DNA of 64,000 bases from Sporisorium sorghi. Taxonomy: Eukaryota > Basidiomycota > Ustilaginomycetes > Ustilaginales > Ustilaginaceae. Position numbers and translations under genes: made by a program. The first letter of the stretch is position 1; each line of letters starts with the position of its first letter. The stretch covers positions 62,001-126,000 of the forward strand of contig JALCCG010000026.1 in NCBI GenBank assembly GCA_023212695.1, written 5' to 3'. Shown here one piece after another: positions 25,870 through 35,344 of the stretch. The notes beneath the pieces were generated by a model. That model worked only from the letters and a program-made list of their open reading frames with translations. It did no database searches and had not been told where the DNA came from.

Positions 25870-27292
25870 TCAACTTCCTTTCCCAGACACCCAGAAGCTT
25901 CGAAAGAACGAATGTCAATATAAAGTAGATCATGGCGGCCACAAGCAGCGGATTCAGCGGGGCAAAGGTTGAACCGCGCAAAATCTGAGCTTGGTACATA
26001 ATATCGTATACCCCGATGAACGATACGATGGAAGATTCCTTAATAATAACAACAAATTCATTACCGATCGCAGGCAGGACGCCCTTCAGTGCCTGAGGCA
26101 AAATAATGTGACGCATCGCTTTGCCCCTCGTCATCCCGAGCGAGCGTGCAGCCTCCAATTGACCGCGGTCCACGCCTTGAATGCCGGCACGGAATATTTC
26201 AGCCAAATACGCGGCGCTATTGATAGACAGCGTGAGAATACCGGACTGAATCGGAGAGAACTTAATATCGAATGCAGCCAAGCTGTAATGAATGATAAAC
26301 AATTGAACCAGCATCGGCGTACCGCGGATTATCTCAATATAAGCGGTCGCCAGGAACTTCAGGATTTTCACGCCCGACATACGCATGAGGGCAATAATCA
26401 AACCGAGAATGAATCCGAAAAATACCCCTAAGGCAGAAATCAGTAATGTAAACTGAATACCCTTCGCATAGTAATCGCGATATTTCCAGAAAAATTCGAA
26501 TGTATTCAGATTCTCGGTCGTACGTCCTGCCGCCAAATCACTGGCCTCGTCGACAAACTTCTGAATCTGGTTGTTCTCCTTCAAACGCTCCAGTGTAGCG
26601 TTGATGCTGCTGAGCAGCTCTTCATTCCCTTTGCGGACCCCGATGGCATAAGAGTCGTTCTCAGCCGTTGGCTTGGCATCCGTGATGGCCATAGTCGCTT
26701 CATCCATATTCGTCTTGGCAATCGGATATTCAGCAAGGACAACATCCACGCGTTCAGATTCCAATTGAAGCAGCAAATCCGGTATTTTATCCAGTGAGAC
26801 CACATTCGCTTTAGGAATGGTTTTGGCGATGGATTCCTGAATGGAGCTCTTCTGAACCCCGATCCGGGCTCCCTCGAGGCTTTCAAGTGTGTTAAACTTC
26901 AGCGCATCTTCCTTGCGCACCACCACGGACTGCTCCGCGGCATAATAAGGCTCCGAGAAATCGATGCTTTTTCTGCGTTCTTCCGTCGGATTCATGCCCG
27001 AAATAACAAAATCCACACGACCGCTTGTCAGTTCAGGCAGGAGTGCATCAAAGGAAGTATCCTTGATGATTAACTCAGCGCCCAGATCCTTGGCGATTTC
27101 CTTCGCAATCTCGATATCAAATCCGACGATGGTATCCACACCGTCTATCGTTTTATGGAACTCATAAGGTGCATAATCGGCACTCGTACCGAGAATCACC
27201 GTTTTCTTCTCACCTTCTGCATGGACGATACTGCCAAAAGACAGCACGACCACCATGAACAGAGTCATCCACGCTGTAAATTTACGTTTCAT
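25850..27292 (-). CDS. Amino-acid ABC transporter, binding protein fused to permease
   Basis: 480 residues from the ATG at 27292 (AGGGGAG 11 bases upstream; earlier in-frame codons have no site). Residues 1-27 are a signal peptide ending IVHAEGE. About residues 30-255 are a family-3 amino-acid binding domain ([28 protein letters not shown]). About 260-480 form a HisM/GlnP-type permease with ALRMSGV and the EAA loop ([21 protein letters not shown]). The fusion ties the binding domain to the membrane, as in GlnPQ-type transporters of lactic acid bacteria. The binding domain has the arginine-bearing SxMxPTEER segment usual for amino acids. Glutamine, arginine or another polar amino acid remains possible. 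Confidence 0.92.
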   Translation of the reverse strand: MKRKFTAWMTLFMVVVLSFGSIVHAEGEKKTVILGTSADYAPYEFHKTIDGVDTIVGFDIEIAKEIAKDLGAELIIKDTSFDALLPELTSGRVDFVISGMNPTEERRKSIDFSEPYYAAEQSVVVRKEDALKFNTLESLEGARIGVQKSSIQESIAKTIPKANVVSLDKIPDLLLQLESERVDVVLAEYPIAKTNMDEATMAITDAKPTAENDSYAIGVRKGNEELLSSINATLERLKENNQIQKFVDEASDLAAGRTTENLNTFEFFWKYRDYYAKGIQFTLLISALGVFFGFILGLIIALMRMSGVKILKFLATAYIEIIRGTPMLVQLFIIHYSLAAFDIKFSPIQSGILTLSINSAAYLAEIFRAGIQGVDRGQLEAARSLGMTRGKAMRHIILPQALKGVLPAIGNEFVVIIKESSIVSFIGVYDIMYQAQILRGSTFAPLNPLLVAAMIYFILTFVLSKLLGVWERKLSASDNR

Positions 27293-27855
27293 ATGTTTCG
27301 TTTCTCCCCTAACTGTTACGGATAAATACATCAAATAAATAAATGCAACTGAGTCATTATAAAACATGGTGCATGAATATGCAATGAAAATTCATGGATT
27401 TTCATACAAGCTTACGCTGACCCTATTTTTCTTCATTGCATGCTTGTCCTATTTTAATACAACGGTTAATTAATCATTCACAAGAGCCGCTTATGTATCC
27501 TCGTATTCGTTGTATGTGTGAATAACTTTAATTATATGAAAGGTCCACTCATGAAATGTGATGAACTTCCATAACTACCCAGAGAACATCCATGTGCATA
27601 CCCTCTGATCCATATTTTATCTCGCTGCACCTATATATAGAAATAGGTCTTCGGATTCACTCCTTATGCAACTGGCACTCAAATGAATATTGCATAATCC
27701 AACCGTTCACATCCCATCTTATAATACGTATAGATCCTGTGCCCGATTATCATCTCCTGCCGTCAACTCTCTGTCTGTCTCTGCTTCCATGATTCATGCA
27801 AGCTTGCGGCTGGTTATTAATTAGCTATAGCTATACTCATATAGGAGGTGTACCC
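27293..27855. other. Divergent intergenic region between the amino-acid ABC operon and the amylase gene
   Basis: About 560 bases, AT-rich, between two divergent operons. The only clear promoter-like piece for the plus strand is a TATAAT at 27720-27725 without a good -35. No catabolite-response element, riboswitch or coding sequence was recognised. Confidence 0.5.
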
Positions 27856-29604
27856 ATGCTGTTAGAAGCACTGTATCATGTTCCAAGAGATAAATGGGCT
27901 TATGCATATGATACCTATACCATTCATCTCAGGATTCGAACCAAGAAGAATGACATTGATTCCGTTGTTGCTATGACCGGCGACAAATATGACTGGGACC
28001 GTACGTACTTCGAGATCACCATGGAAAAGGCTGCCTCTGATGAGATGTTTGATTACTGGGAGTGCGGAGTCAGGCCAAAATACAAAAGATTATCTTACGG
28101 ATTCCGGATCCATGCCGGAGATGAGACGGTTTATATGGTGGATAGCGGGATCGGATGGGATTACCCTTACCCGCCTGCGGGTTACTTCGAATTTCCGTAC
28201 ATACATGAGGTTGATGTGTTCAAAGTCCCGGAGTGGGCTAAAGAAGCTGTGTTTTATCAAATTATGACAGAGCGCTTTGCCAACGGGAACCCGGCCATCA
28301 ACCCTGTCGGAACAGAAGTATGGGGCGGCAAGCCGGAAGTGGATAATTTCTTCGGCGGCGACCTGCAAGGTGTGCTGGATCATCTGGATGATCTGGTTGA
28401 GCTGGGCATTAATGCGATTTATTTTACCCCCCTCTTCCTCTCCCCCTCCAACCATAAATACGACACGGTCGATTATAAACAGGTGGATCCGCAATTCGGC
28501 GATAATGAACTGCTGAAGAAGGTTGTGGATACTTGTCACAGCAAAGGAATTCGAGTCATTCTTGATGCGGTATTCAATCATTGCAGCGAAGAGTTCCCGC
28601 CTTTTCAGGATGTGCTTAAGCATGGCAAGGACTCTCCATATGCCGAATGGTTTCATGTCAATCAATTTCCCTGCGAGGTAAAAGATGGCATCCCGACCTA
28701 TGATACCTTCGGCTTCTATGGAAATATGCCTAAATTCAATACCGCCCATCCAGAGGTTAAGGAATACTTGCTGGGCGTAGCCGAATACTGGATCAAGGAG
28801 ATCAAGCTGGACGGTTGGCGACTTGATGTCGCCAACGAAATTGACCATCATTTCTGGAGAGACTTCAGACAAGTCGTCAAGAAGGCCAATCCTGAAGCTT
28901 ATATCGTGGGAGAGGTATGGTCAGACTCCTTAATCTGGCTGGCCGGTGACCAGTTCGATTCGGTGATGAATTATCCTTTTGCTGATAAAGTGCTCGAATT
29001 CTTCAATGGCAATATGGATGGGCTCACTTTTGCTAACCGTATCGGATCCATTCTGATGCGTTACCCCCAGCAGACCAATGAAGTGGTCTTCAATCTGCTG
29101 TGCAGCCATGATACTCCTAGGCTGCTCACGCGCGTGGGAGGAGATACCCGGCGCATGAAACTCACCGTCGTATTCCTGTTCACTTTCATGGGAACTCCCT
29201 GTATTTTTTATGGCGATGAAGTCGGATTAACCGGAGATGGAGATCCCGATTGCCGCAAATGCATGGAATGGAATCCCGAAAAACAAAACCTTGAGCTGTA
29301 TGAATTTTATCGCAGCATGATTGCACTACGAAAAAAGCACAAAGCTCTCAGGCAGGGTCGTTTTCGCTTCCTCCAAGCCAATCTTCATGACCCATGCATC
29401 GTATACGAACGTGCAGATGATCAATTGCATTTTATCGTCTGGATGAACAACAGTGACTCCTATCGTACCTTGTCCCACCCCATCGTCACTACCGATTGGT
29501 TTGATGCGCAAACCGAAGAATCCGTAAAGCCGGTAAACGGAATCATGCATGTTGACTTGGAGCCTTACGGGTACCGTATACTGTGCCGTCGCCTCAAACC
29601 ATAA
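27856..29604 (+). CDS. Neopullulanase/cyclomaltodextrinase-type alpha-glycosidase (GH13)
   Basis: 582 residues from the ATG at 27856, with ATAGGAGGTG upstream; a longer frame to 27796 lacks a site. An N-terminal CBM34-like domain (about 1-125) precedes the TIM barrel. The GH13 residues are clear: DVFNHC-type region I, GWRLDVANE with nucleophile Asp324, VGEVWSD with acid Glu353 and SHDTPR with Asp419. There is no signal peptide, so it acts in the cytoplasm on maltooligosaccharides, cyclodextrins or glycogen branches. The domain set equals maltogenic amylase, neopullulanase and cyclomaltodextrinase, which sequence alone does not separate. It converges on glgA, suggesting a glucan turnover role. 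Confidence 0.92.
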   Translation: MLLEALYHVPRDKWAYAYDTYTIHLRIRTKKNDIDSVVAMTGDKYDWDRTYFEITMEKAASDEMFDYWECGVRPKYKRLSYGFRIHAGDETVYMVDSGIGWDYPYPPAGYFEFPYIHEVDVFKVPEWAKEAVFYQIMTERFANGNPAINPVGTEVWGGKPEVDNFFGGDLQGVLDHLDDLVELGINAIYFTPLFLSPSNHKYDTVDYKQVDPQFGDNELLKKVVDTCHSKGIRVILDAVFNHCSEEFPPFQDVLKHGKDSPYAEWFHVNQFPCEVKDGIPTYDTFGFYGNMPKFNTAHPEVKEYLLGVAEYWIKEIKLDGWRLDVANEIDHHFWRDFRQVVKKANPEAYIVGEVWSDSLIWLAGDQFDSVMNYPFADKVLEFFNGNMDGLTFANRIGSILMRYPQQTNEVVFNLLCSHDTPRLLTRVGGDTRRMKLTVVFLFTFMGTPCIFYGDEVGLTGDGDPDCRKCMEWNPEKQNLELYEFYRSMIALRKKHKALRQGRFRFLQANLHDPCIVYERADDQLHFIVWMNNSDSYRTLSHPIVTTDWFDAQTEESVKPVNGIMHVDLEPYGYRILCRRLKP

Positions 29605-29680
29605 TCTGTTGTTGTAAATGGCGATCAACCTCGCTGAGCTGTAGAAAGTGCCACCTCACAAAACGTATACCCAGTTGTCA

Positions 29681-29731
29681 CAAAGGGGTACCTGGATAGC
29701 GGAAATCTCAAGCTATCCAGGTACCCCTTTA
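29681..29731. terminator. Bidirectional terminator between amylase and glgA
   Basis: 18-bp perfect arms AAAGGGGTACCTGGATAG / CTATCCAGGTACCCCTTT, flanked by A- and T-rich ends. Confidence 0.9.
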
Positions 29732-29744
29732 TCAATGCCTTATC

Positions 29745-31178
29745 CTATAGGCTGGAAATTTGATGGTATATCTCTTGATACTCCTTCGCCGATACGCTCC
29801 AGCTGTAATCCCCGCTTAATGCGTTCTTGCTCACTTTGCGCCAGTGTTCCGGCATGCGGTATATCGATGTCGCCCTGCGAATCGTGTTCATCATGTCATG
29901 CGCATTGTAATCCTTGAAAGAGAACCCGTTTCCTTCACCGGTGTATTCGTTATAGGCATGCACAGTATCATTCAAGCCACCCGTTTCACGCACGATCGGC
30001 ACGCTGCCGTAACGCATGGCAATCAGTTGGCTGATCCCGCATGGTTCAAATTTCGATGGCATCAGAAACAGGTCGCTGCCTGCGTAAAATCGCCGGGATA
30101 ATGGTTCATTGAACCTGATTTGGGCTGACATTTTGTTCGAATACCGATTCGCCGCTTCCCGGAACCAATGCTCATAGGATGGATCTCCCGTTCCCAGGAC
30201 AACAAATTGAATCTCGTCGTAATACAGCAGCTCATCCAGAATGCGGATTACGAGATCGAGTCCCTTGGAATCAACCAGACGGGTTACCATCGACATTAAC
30301 GGGATGTGTGGTGCCACCGGCAGATTCAATTCTTCCTGCAGTGCTATTTTGTTCTGTGTTTTCTTGTTCAGTCCACTGCGGTACTTCACGGCCAGATGCG
30401 GATCTGTAGCCGGATTGTAGCTCTTCGTATCAATCCCGTTTACAATGCCGCTCAGCCTTGAACCTTGTGCTGACAAGAGCCCGTCGAGTCCATATCCATA
30501 ATAACCGGTTTGAATCTCGGAAGCATAAGTCGGACTCACCGTCGTGACATGATCTGCGTAGACAATGCCAGCTTTCATGAAATTCACGTTGCCGTAATAC
30601 TCTACGCCATCCGCCTTGAAATAACGGCTGTGGATTCCCAGCAGATCAACCAATACCTCATACGGGTAAACGCCCTGATACAGGAGATTATGGATCGTGA
30701 ATACCGTTCGAATCCCTGCGTAGAAAGGATTATGACGATAGACATCCTCAAGGAGCAGTGGAACCATCGCGGTATGCCAATCGTGGCAATGAAGCACGTC
30801 CGGCTGGAAATCGATGATCGGCAGTATCTCGAGCACCGCACGGTTAAAGAAGGAGAAACGCTCGCCATCATCCATATAACCGTAAATACCGTCACGGCCA
30901 AAATAATACTCGTTGTCAACAAAATAAATCGTTACACCGTCCTCAACCAAGGACTCGATACCGCAATATTGCTCACGCCAGCCTACACGGACCCGGGTTT
31001 CTCCAACAAACAGCATGCGTTCCCGATACTCCGCAGGGATGCCGCGATATTTCGGCAGCACAACCCGAATATCCTCGCCCATGCCACGAAGTGATTTGGG
31101 TAATGCAGCGATGACGTCCGCCAATCCGCCTGTCTTGATGTATGGTCCACATTCTGATGCCGCAAATAACAATTTCAA
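29745..31178 (-). CDS. glgA: Glycogen synthase (ADP-glucose)
   Basis: 477 residues, the usual GlgA length. The N-terminal KTGGLADV motif (about residue 15) binds ADP-glucose. C-terminal GT5 features include SKGLDLVIRILDELL and PSKFEPCGISQLIAMRYG, with the catalytic Glu in FEPCG. It adds glucose from ADP-glucose to the non-reducing end of alpha-1,4-glucan. Its start overlaps the glgB stop by 4 nt, so glgB and glgA are coupled. glgC, which makes the ADP-glucose, is divergent from glgB. Confidence 0.96.
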   Translation of the reverse strand: MKLLFAASECGPYIKTGGLADVIAALPKSLRGMGEDIRVVLPKYRGIPAEYRERMLFVGETRVRVGWREQYCGIESLVEDGVTIYFVDNEYYFGRDGIYGYMDDGERFSFFNRAVLEILPIIDFQPDVLHCHDWHTAMVPLLLEDVYRHNPFYAGIRTVFTIHNLLYQGVYPYEVLVDLLGIHSRYFKADGVEYYGNVNFMKAGIVYADHVTTVSPTYASEIQTGYYGYGLDGLLSAQGSRLSGIVNGIDTKSYNPATDPHLAVKYRSGLNKKTQNKIALQEELNLPVAPHIPLMSMVTRLVDSKGLDLVIRILDELLYYDEIQFVVLGTGDPSYEHWFREAANRYSNKMSAQIRFNEPLSRRFYAGSDLFLMPSKFEPCGISQLIAMRYGSVPIVRETGGLNDTVHAYNEYTGEGNGFSFKDYNAHDMMNTIRRATSIYRMPEHWRKVSKNALSGDYSWSVSAKEYQEIYHQISSL

Positions 31179-33181
31179 TCCCGCTTCCCCCTTTGGCTCC
31201 GTTTGGTTTTGCGAACGGCCTTCTCTTTTGCTGCTGCCGCCTTCAGCTGTTCTTGCTCCGAATCTTTCGTTTTCCTCGAACGCGACGGTTTTTTCTTTAA
31301 AACGACCATGCTTAATGGAGGCAGCTTGATCTCCAAGCTATGGTTTTGCTCGTGCCAGGCTTGCTTCTCCGCTTTCATATCGCCGTCGTTCAGCAGTCCG
31401 GCGCCTCCGTAATCGGTATGATCTGAATTCAGTATTTCCACGTATTGCCCGGCTCTTGGCAAACCGATCCGATATTTGTCATATGCTCGGGGCTGAAAGT
31501 TAATGACGATGATCAGCGTATCTCCGGGCTTGTTCCCTTTCCTCATGTACGCTATAACACTCTGGTTGTTATCATTGGCACAAAGCCACTGGAAGCCATC
31601 CATGACGTGATCCTGTTCCCACAGCGCCCTTTCATCCACATACATAGCGTTTAGCGCTGCCGTAAAAGCCTGCTGTTGGCGGTGGCTTTCATAATCCAGC
31701 AGCAGCCAATCGAGCTGCTCCTCATCCTTCCATTCGATGAACTGACCGAATTCCCCGCCCATGAACAGCAATTTCTTGCCAGGCTGCGTCATCTGATAAC
31801 CAAGTAAAATGCGTAATCCGGCAAACTTCTGTTCATAACTGCCAGGCATTTTATTGAGCAGCGATTTTTTGCCATGGACAACCTCGTCGTGAGAAAGCGG
31901 CAATGTAAAATTTTCCGAATAGGCATAACAAATGGGAAATGTTAGTAAATTATGTTGGGTAGGCCGCAACACATACTCCTGCTCCACGTAGGACAGTGTG
32001 TCATTCATCCAGCCCATGTTCCATTTGTAATTGAACCCCAGTCCGCCTTCGTGCACAGGGGCCGTTACCCCTGGCCATGCGCTGGATTCCTCTGCCATCA
32101 TCAAGGCATGGGGATAATAGCTAAACACCGCTTTATTCAATTTCTGCAGAAAGGATATCGCTTCAAGATTTTCCAAGCCCCCCCGTTCATTAGGGCTGAA
32201 CTGACCCTCGGACTTCTCAAAATCAAGGCGGATCATGCTTGTAACCGCATCAACACGAAGTCCATCAATATGATACATATCCATCCAAAATAAAGCATTG
32301 GAGATGAGGAATGAAATCACTTCAGGCTTGGCATAATCGAAAGACAGCGTTCCCCAGCCCGGTTTCTCCGCTTTTTGCGCATCGCCGTATTCATATAGCG
32401 GTGACCCGTCAAACTGGCGAAGTCCGTGGGCATCCTTGGCAAAATGCGCGGGCACCCAGTCCAGCAGCACGCCGATACCGGCTTGATGCAGCTGGTCTAC
32501 CAGGTACATGAAATCATGGGGACTGCCGTATCTGCTAGTCAGAGCATAAAACCCGGTTCCCTGATACCCCCATGAGAGGTCGTAGGGATGTTCGGCCAGC
32601 GGCATAAATTCCACGTGGGTATAACGCATATCCAGCAAATAAGGAATAAGCAGATCCGCCATTTCGCGGTATGTAAAGAAGGAGCCGTCCTCTTTTTGCC
32701 GCCAGGTTCCAAAATGCATTTCATATATGTTCATCGGCTTGCTGTAAGGTGATGTATTCTTCTTTTTCCACAGGGCATCGTTCCACTGATATCCAGACAG
32801 ATCCGTAACTACCGATGCAGTAGCAGGCCGTAGCTCCGCATGAAACGCATAGGGATCCGCCTTTAGGAACGTTTCACCGAATGATCCAGTAATCTGGTAT
32901 TTGTAAAAAGTTCCAGTCTGCATGCCGGGGAAAAACCGACTCCAAATTCCTGAATCGGGTATCCTATATAACGTGTCATGGGTGCCATCCCAGCCGTTCC
33001 ACGCTCCTGCAAGACCAACCTGCCTTGCGTGGGGAGCCCATACCGTAAAACGCACGCCTTCTTGCCCATCTTCTACGGCAACGTGTGCGCCCATACATTG
33101 ATAACTGTGAAACCAGGTTCCTTCATGAAATAAATACACTTGTTCCGGAGTCATGTTTCCTTCCCTAACTGCTTGATTCAA
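31175..33181 (-). CDS. glgB: 1,4-alpha-glucan branching enzyme
   Basis: 668 residues from a TTG with GGTGA six bases upstream; an ATG at 33154 is an alternative but its GGAAGGA is too close. N-terminal CBM48 domain (about 25-120, VRFTVWAPHARQVGLAGAWNGWDG), then a GH13 barrel: DWVPAHF, GLRVDAVTSM with nucleophile Asp, MMAEESSAW with acid Glu and LSHDEVVHG. It cuts alpha-1,4 chains and forms alpha-1,6 branches in glycogen. A basic Lys/Arg-rich tail of about 40 residues extends past the normal C-terminus (SRSRKTKDSEQEQ...). It is transcribed with glgA. Confidence 0.95.
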   Translation of the reverse strand: MNQAVREGNMTPEQVYLFHEGTWFHSYQCMGAHVAVEDGQEGVRFTVWAPHARQVGLAGAWNGWDGTHDTLYRIPDSGIWSRFFPGMQTGTFYKYQITGSFGETFLKADPYAFHAELRPATASVVTDLSGYQWNDALWKKKNTSPYSKPMNIYEMHFGTWRQKEDGSFFTYREMADLLIPYLLDMRYTHVEFMPLAEHPYDLSWGYQGTGFYALTSRYGSPHDFMYLVDQLHQAGIGVLLDWVPAHFAKDAHGLRQFDGSPLYEYGDAQKAEKPGWGTLSFDYAKPEVISFLISNALFWMDMYHIDGLRVDAVTSMIRLDFEKSEGQFSPNERGGLENLEAISFLQKLNKAVFSYYPHALMMAEESSAWPGVTAPVHEGGLGFNYKWNMGWMNDTLSYVEQEYVLRPTQHNLLTFPICYAYSENFTLPLSHDEVVHGKKSLLNKMPGSYEQKFAGLRILLGYQMTQPGKKLLFMGGEFGQFIEWKDEEQLDWLLLDYESHRQQQAFTAALNAMYVDERALWEQDHVMDGFQWLCANDNNQSVIAYMRKGNKPGDTLIIVINFQPRAYDKYRIGLPRAGQYVEILNSDHTDYGGAGLLNDGDMKAEKQAWHEQNHSLEIKLPPLSMVVLKKKPSRSRKTKDSEQEQLKAAAAKEKAVRKTKRSQRGKRD

Positions 33182-33304
33182 TTGTCGTCACCTGCTTTTT
33201 CTTAAAAATCCATTATTATTAATGCTATTACCCCATTCTTACCATGTTGAAAATAAAAAATGTAACTCATCAATAAATTTGTAATTTTCAAAATACTTTT
33301 TCAA

Positions 33305-33310
33305 TATAAT
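33305..33310 (+). promoter_or_regulatory. Candidate -10 box for glgC
   Basis: TATAAT in AT-rich sequence between divergent glgB and glgC; TTGTAA 20 bp upstream would be a loosely spaced -35. By eye only. Confidence 0.35.
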
Positions 33311-33377
33311 CGTTTCAAACCCCGGGAATGTCGTTTATGTAATGTACAACGTGAAAATACATTGGGAGGGAAACGTG

Positions 33378-34592
33378 ATGAAGAGAAAAGACTGTATTGC
33401 TATGCTTCTGGCCGGAGGAGAGGGTAAAAGATTAGCCCCCCTTACGTCCAAGCTGGCAAAACCCGCTGTTCCATTCGGCGGACACTACCGTATAATCGAT
33501 TTTCCTCTCAGCAATTGTGTGAACTCTGGAATCGATACCGTTGGAGTTCTTACACAATACGAGGCAGAATCATTACACGAACATATCGGCCAAGGTGAAC
33601 CCTGGGGACTAACACATACAGAACACGAAGGTATTGCGCTGCTTCCGTCAAACAACATAGATCAAGAAGGCTACTTAGGAACAGCAGATGCCATTTATAA
33701 AAACATTCCTTACATCGATGAACAAAATCCGGAGCATGTGCTGATACTGTCTGGTGACCACATTTATCAGATGGATTATCGGGAAATGCTCGATGCTCAT
33801 ATGAAACAAGGTGCACCTGCGACAATTTCTGTCATGGAAGTTCCTTGGGAAGACGCTAGCCGTTTTGGTGTCATGAGTGTTGACGATAACCTGAATATCA
33901 TTGAATTTGCTGAAAAACCGGCAAAACCGGAAAGCAATCTTGCATCCATGGGCATTTATTTGTTCCGATGGGATTACCTGAAGCAGCATCTAATGGAGGA
34001 CGCAGCCGACTCGAACTCCAGCCATGACTTCGGGAAGGATGTGATCCCTAAAATGCTGTCCGGAGAGGAGCCATTGCTGGCGTTCCGTTTCCAAGGCTAC
34101 TGGCGTGACGTAGGCACCGTAGAGAGCTTATGGGAGGCACATATGGATGTGCTCAGCCAAAATGAGCTTGTGCTTGAGAGAGCCGATTGGCCGATGTACA
34201 CCCGTGCTTGGAAAACCAAACTTACCGCAGCTCGTACCCGTAATGCGGAGCATACGGATTGCCTCATTCACGACCAATGCACCTTTGAAGGAAAAGCCAA
34301 GAGCTCTGTTGTATTCTGCGGTGCAGAGATCGGTAAATATTCCATCGTGAAGGACAGCGTGGTGATGCCCAATGCCAAGATTGGCAAAGGAGTCCATGTT
34401 GAGCATGCTATCATCGGCGAAGGAGCCATCATCAAGGATGGAGCCGTTGTAAAAGGCGCTCCCGGCAACGTGGTTGTGGTGGGACCGTATGAGACGGTGC
34501 TACCGAAACCAACCGTACGTACCCAGCCGTCCCGTCTGCTTCAGGATGTGTATGAAAAAGGTCGTATGCGTGCCAACGTTTCTTCATCCTAG
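33378..34592 (+). CDS. glgC: Glucose-1-phosphate adenylyltransferase
   Basis: 404 residues from the ATG at 33378, with GGGAGGGAAACGTG upstream. Sugar nucleotidyltransferase fold: [16 protein letters not shown] at about residues 8-23 (nucleotide loop), [13 protein letters not shown], and EFAEKPAKP for the sugar. A C-terminal left-handed beta helix follows from about residue 285. It makes ADP-glucose from glucose-1-phosphate and ATP, the committed step to glycogen. Bacillus has GlgC plus GlgD; no glgD is here, so GlgC may act alone. Confidence 0.95.
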   Translation: MKRKDCIAMLLAGGEGKRLAPLTSKLAKPAVPFGGHYRIIDFPLSNCVNSGIDTVGVLTQYEAESLHEHIGQGEPWGLTHTEHEGIALLPSNNIDQEGYLGTADAIYKNIPYIDEQNPEHVLILSGDHIYQMDYREMLDAHMKQGAPATISVMEVPWEDASRFGVMSVDDNLNIIEFAEKPAKPESNLASMGIYLFRWDYLKQHLMEDAADSNSSHDFGKDVIPKMLSGEEPLLAFRFQGYWRDVGTVESLWEAHMDVLSQNELVLERADWPMYTRAWKTKLTAARTRNAEHTDCLIHDQCTFEGKAKSSVVFCGAEIGKYSIVKDSVVMPNAKIGKGVHVEHAIIGEGAIIKDGAVVKGAPGNVVVVGPYETVLPKPTVRTQPSRLLQDVYEKGRMRANVSSS

Positions 34593-34650
34593 CCTTCCCT
34601 CATACCATGGAAATGGGGTCAGCAGTGATAATCTCCCCCTTCCTCCTTTA

Positions 34651-34688
34651 TAAAAAAAGCGATCCCGTAAGACGGATCGCTTTTTCTC
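34651..34688 (+). terminator. glgC terminator
   Basis: AAAAAGCGATCC / GGATCGCTTTTT arms with T run, 60 nt after glgC. Confidence 0.85.
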
Positions 34689-34760
34689 ATGTATGTTGCC
34701 CTGCTGACTTTTTCTTAAGCGCGTGCGACTTACAGATTTTATATAGTTAGTTGGTTGAGA

Positions 34761-35291
34761 TTAACCAAAAGTCTTCTCATATAAATTCACGAACCGACCG
34801 CCCATATCCTGCTCGGCCACGAATTGAAATCCCTGACGCTGATAAAATTGATTCAGTGTAGGCAGATGCGAAACGCAATCCAGCCGGAAGCCCCGTCTGC
34901 CCTTTGATAACAAATACGCCTCCGCAAACGAGATCATCTTCGCTCCGAGCTCAAGTCCCCGGTAGGAGGAGCGTACGGTTAGCCGATGCAGATACCCGAA
35001 ACCCGGATCGTCCCGATCACCCCAATACGCAGCATCTCCGTACTGAAGGGTGAACATGCCAGCGGCTTCCCCTTCATGCCACAGAATAAACACCTCTCGC
35101 TCTGCCAAGTACTGCTGCATCAATTCCAGGGAAAATAGCGACGGGCTCCACTGCCTCCGTCCTTCCTGCTCCATCACTTCGGCTGCCTCCTTGAGCAGAA
35201 GCAGCATCTCCCCTGCATTCTCTTCCTCTGCGAGTCCCAGCTCAAAGCGACCCCTCCCGGTTGAAAACGTTGCTAACGCCTTATATCCCAC
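34761..35291 (-). CDS. GNAT-family N-acetyltransferase
   Basis: 176 residues from a GTG with AAGGGAG 11 bases upstream (start not firm). GNAT core: a strand with FILWHEGEAAGMFTLQYG, the acetyl-CoA site RSSYRGLELGAKMISFA, then RLDCVSHLPTLNQFYQRQGF. The acceptor is unknown. It lies just after the terminator of the histidine kinase gene and is probably transcribed alone. Related YjcK-like enzymes act on amines or amino acids. Confidence 0.85.
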   Translation of the reverse strand: MGYKALATFSTGRGRFELGLAEEENAGEMLLLLKEAAEVMEQEGRRQWSPSLFSLELMQQYLAEREVFILWHEGEAAGMFTLQYGDAAYWGDRDDPGFGYLHRLTVRSSYRGLELGAKMISFAEAYLLSKGRRGFRLDCVSHLPTLNQFYQRQGFQFVAEQDMGGRFVNLYEKTFG

Positions 35292-35311
35292 TCTCCTGCA
35301 CGCTCCCTTCT

Positions 35312-35344
35312 AAAAAAGCTTTGCCGGTCACCCGGCAAAGCTTA
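35312..35344 (-). terminator. Terminator of the VCBS/RR/HK operon
   Basis: AAGCTTTGCCGG / CCGGCAAAGCTT arms with TTTTTT on the minus strand. The arm touches the kinase stop codon. Confidence 0.85.

Noticed and set aside
33300..33325. cre-like TGAAACGATTATA upstream of glgC
   Set aside because: The CG falls at positions 6-7 rather than 7-8 of the consensus and the right half is not matched.
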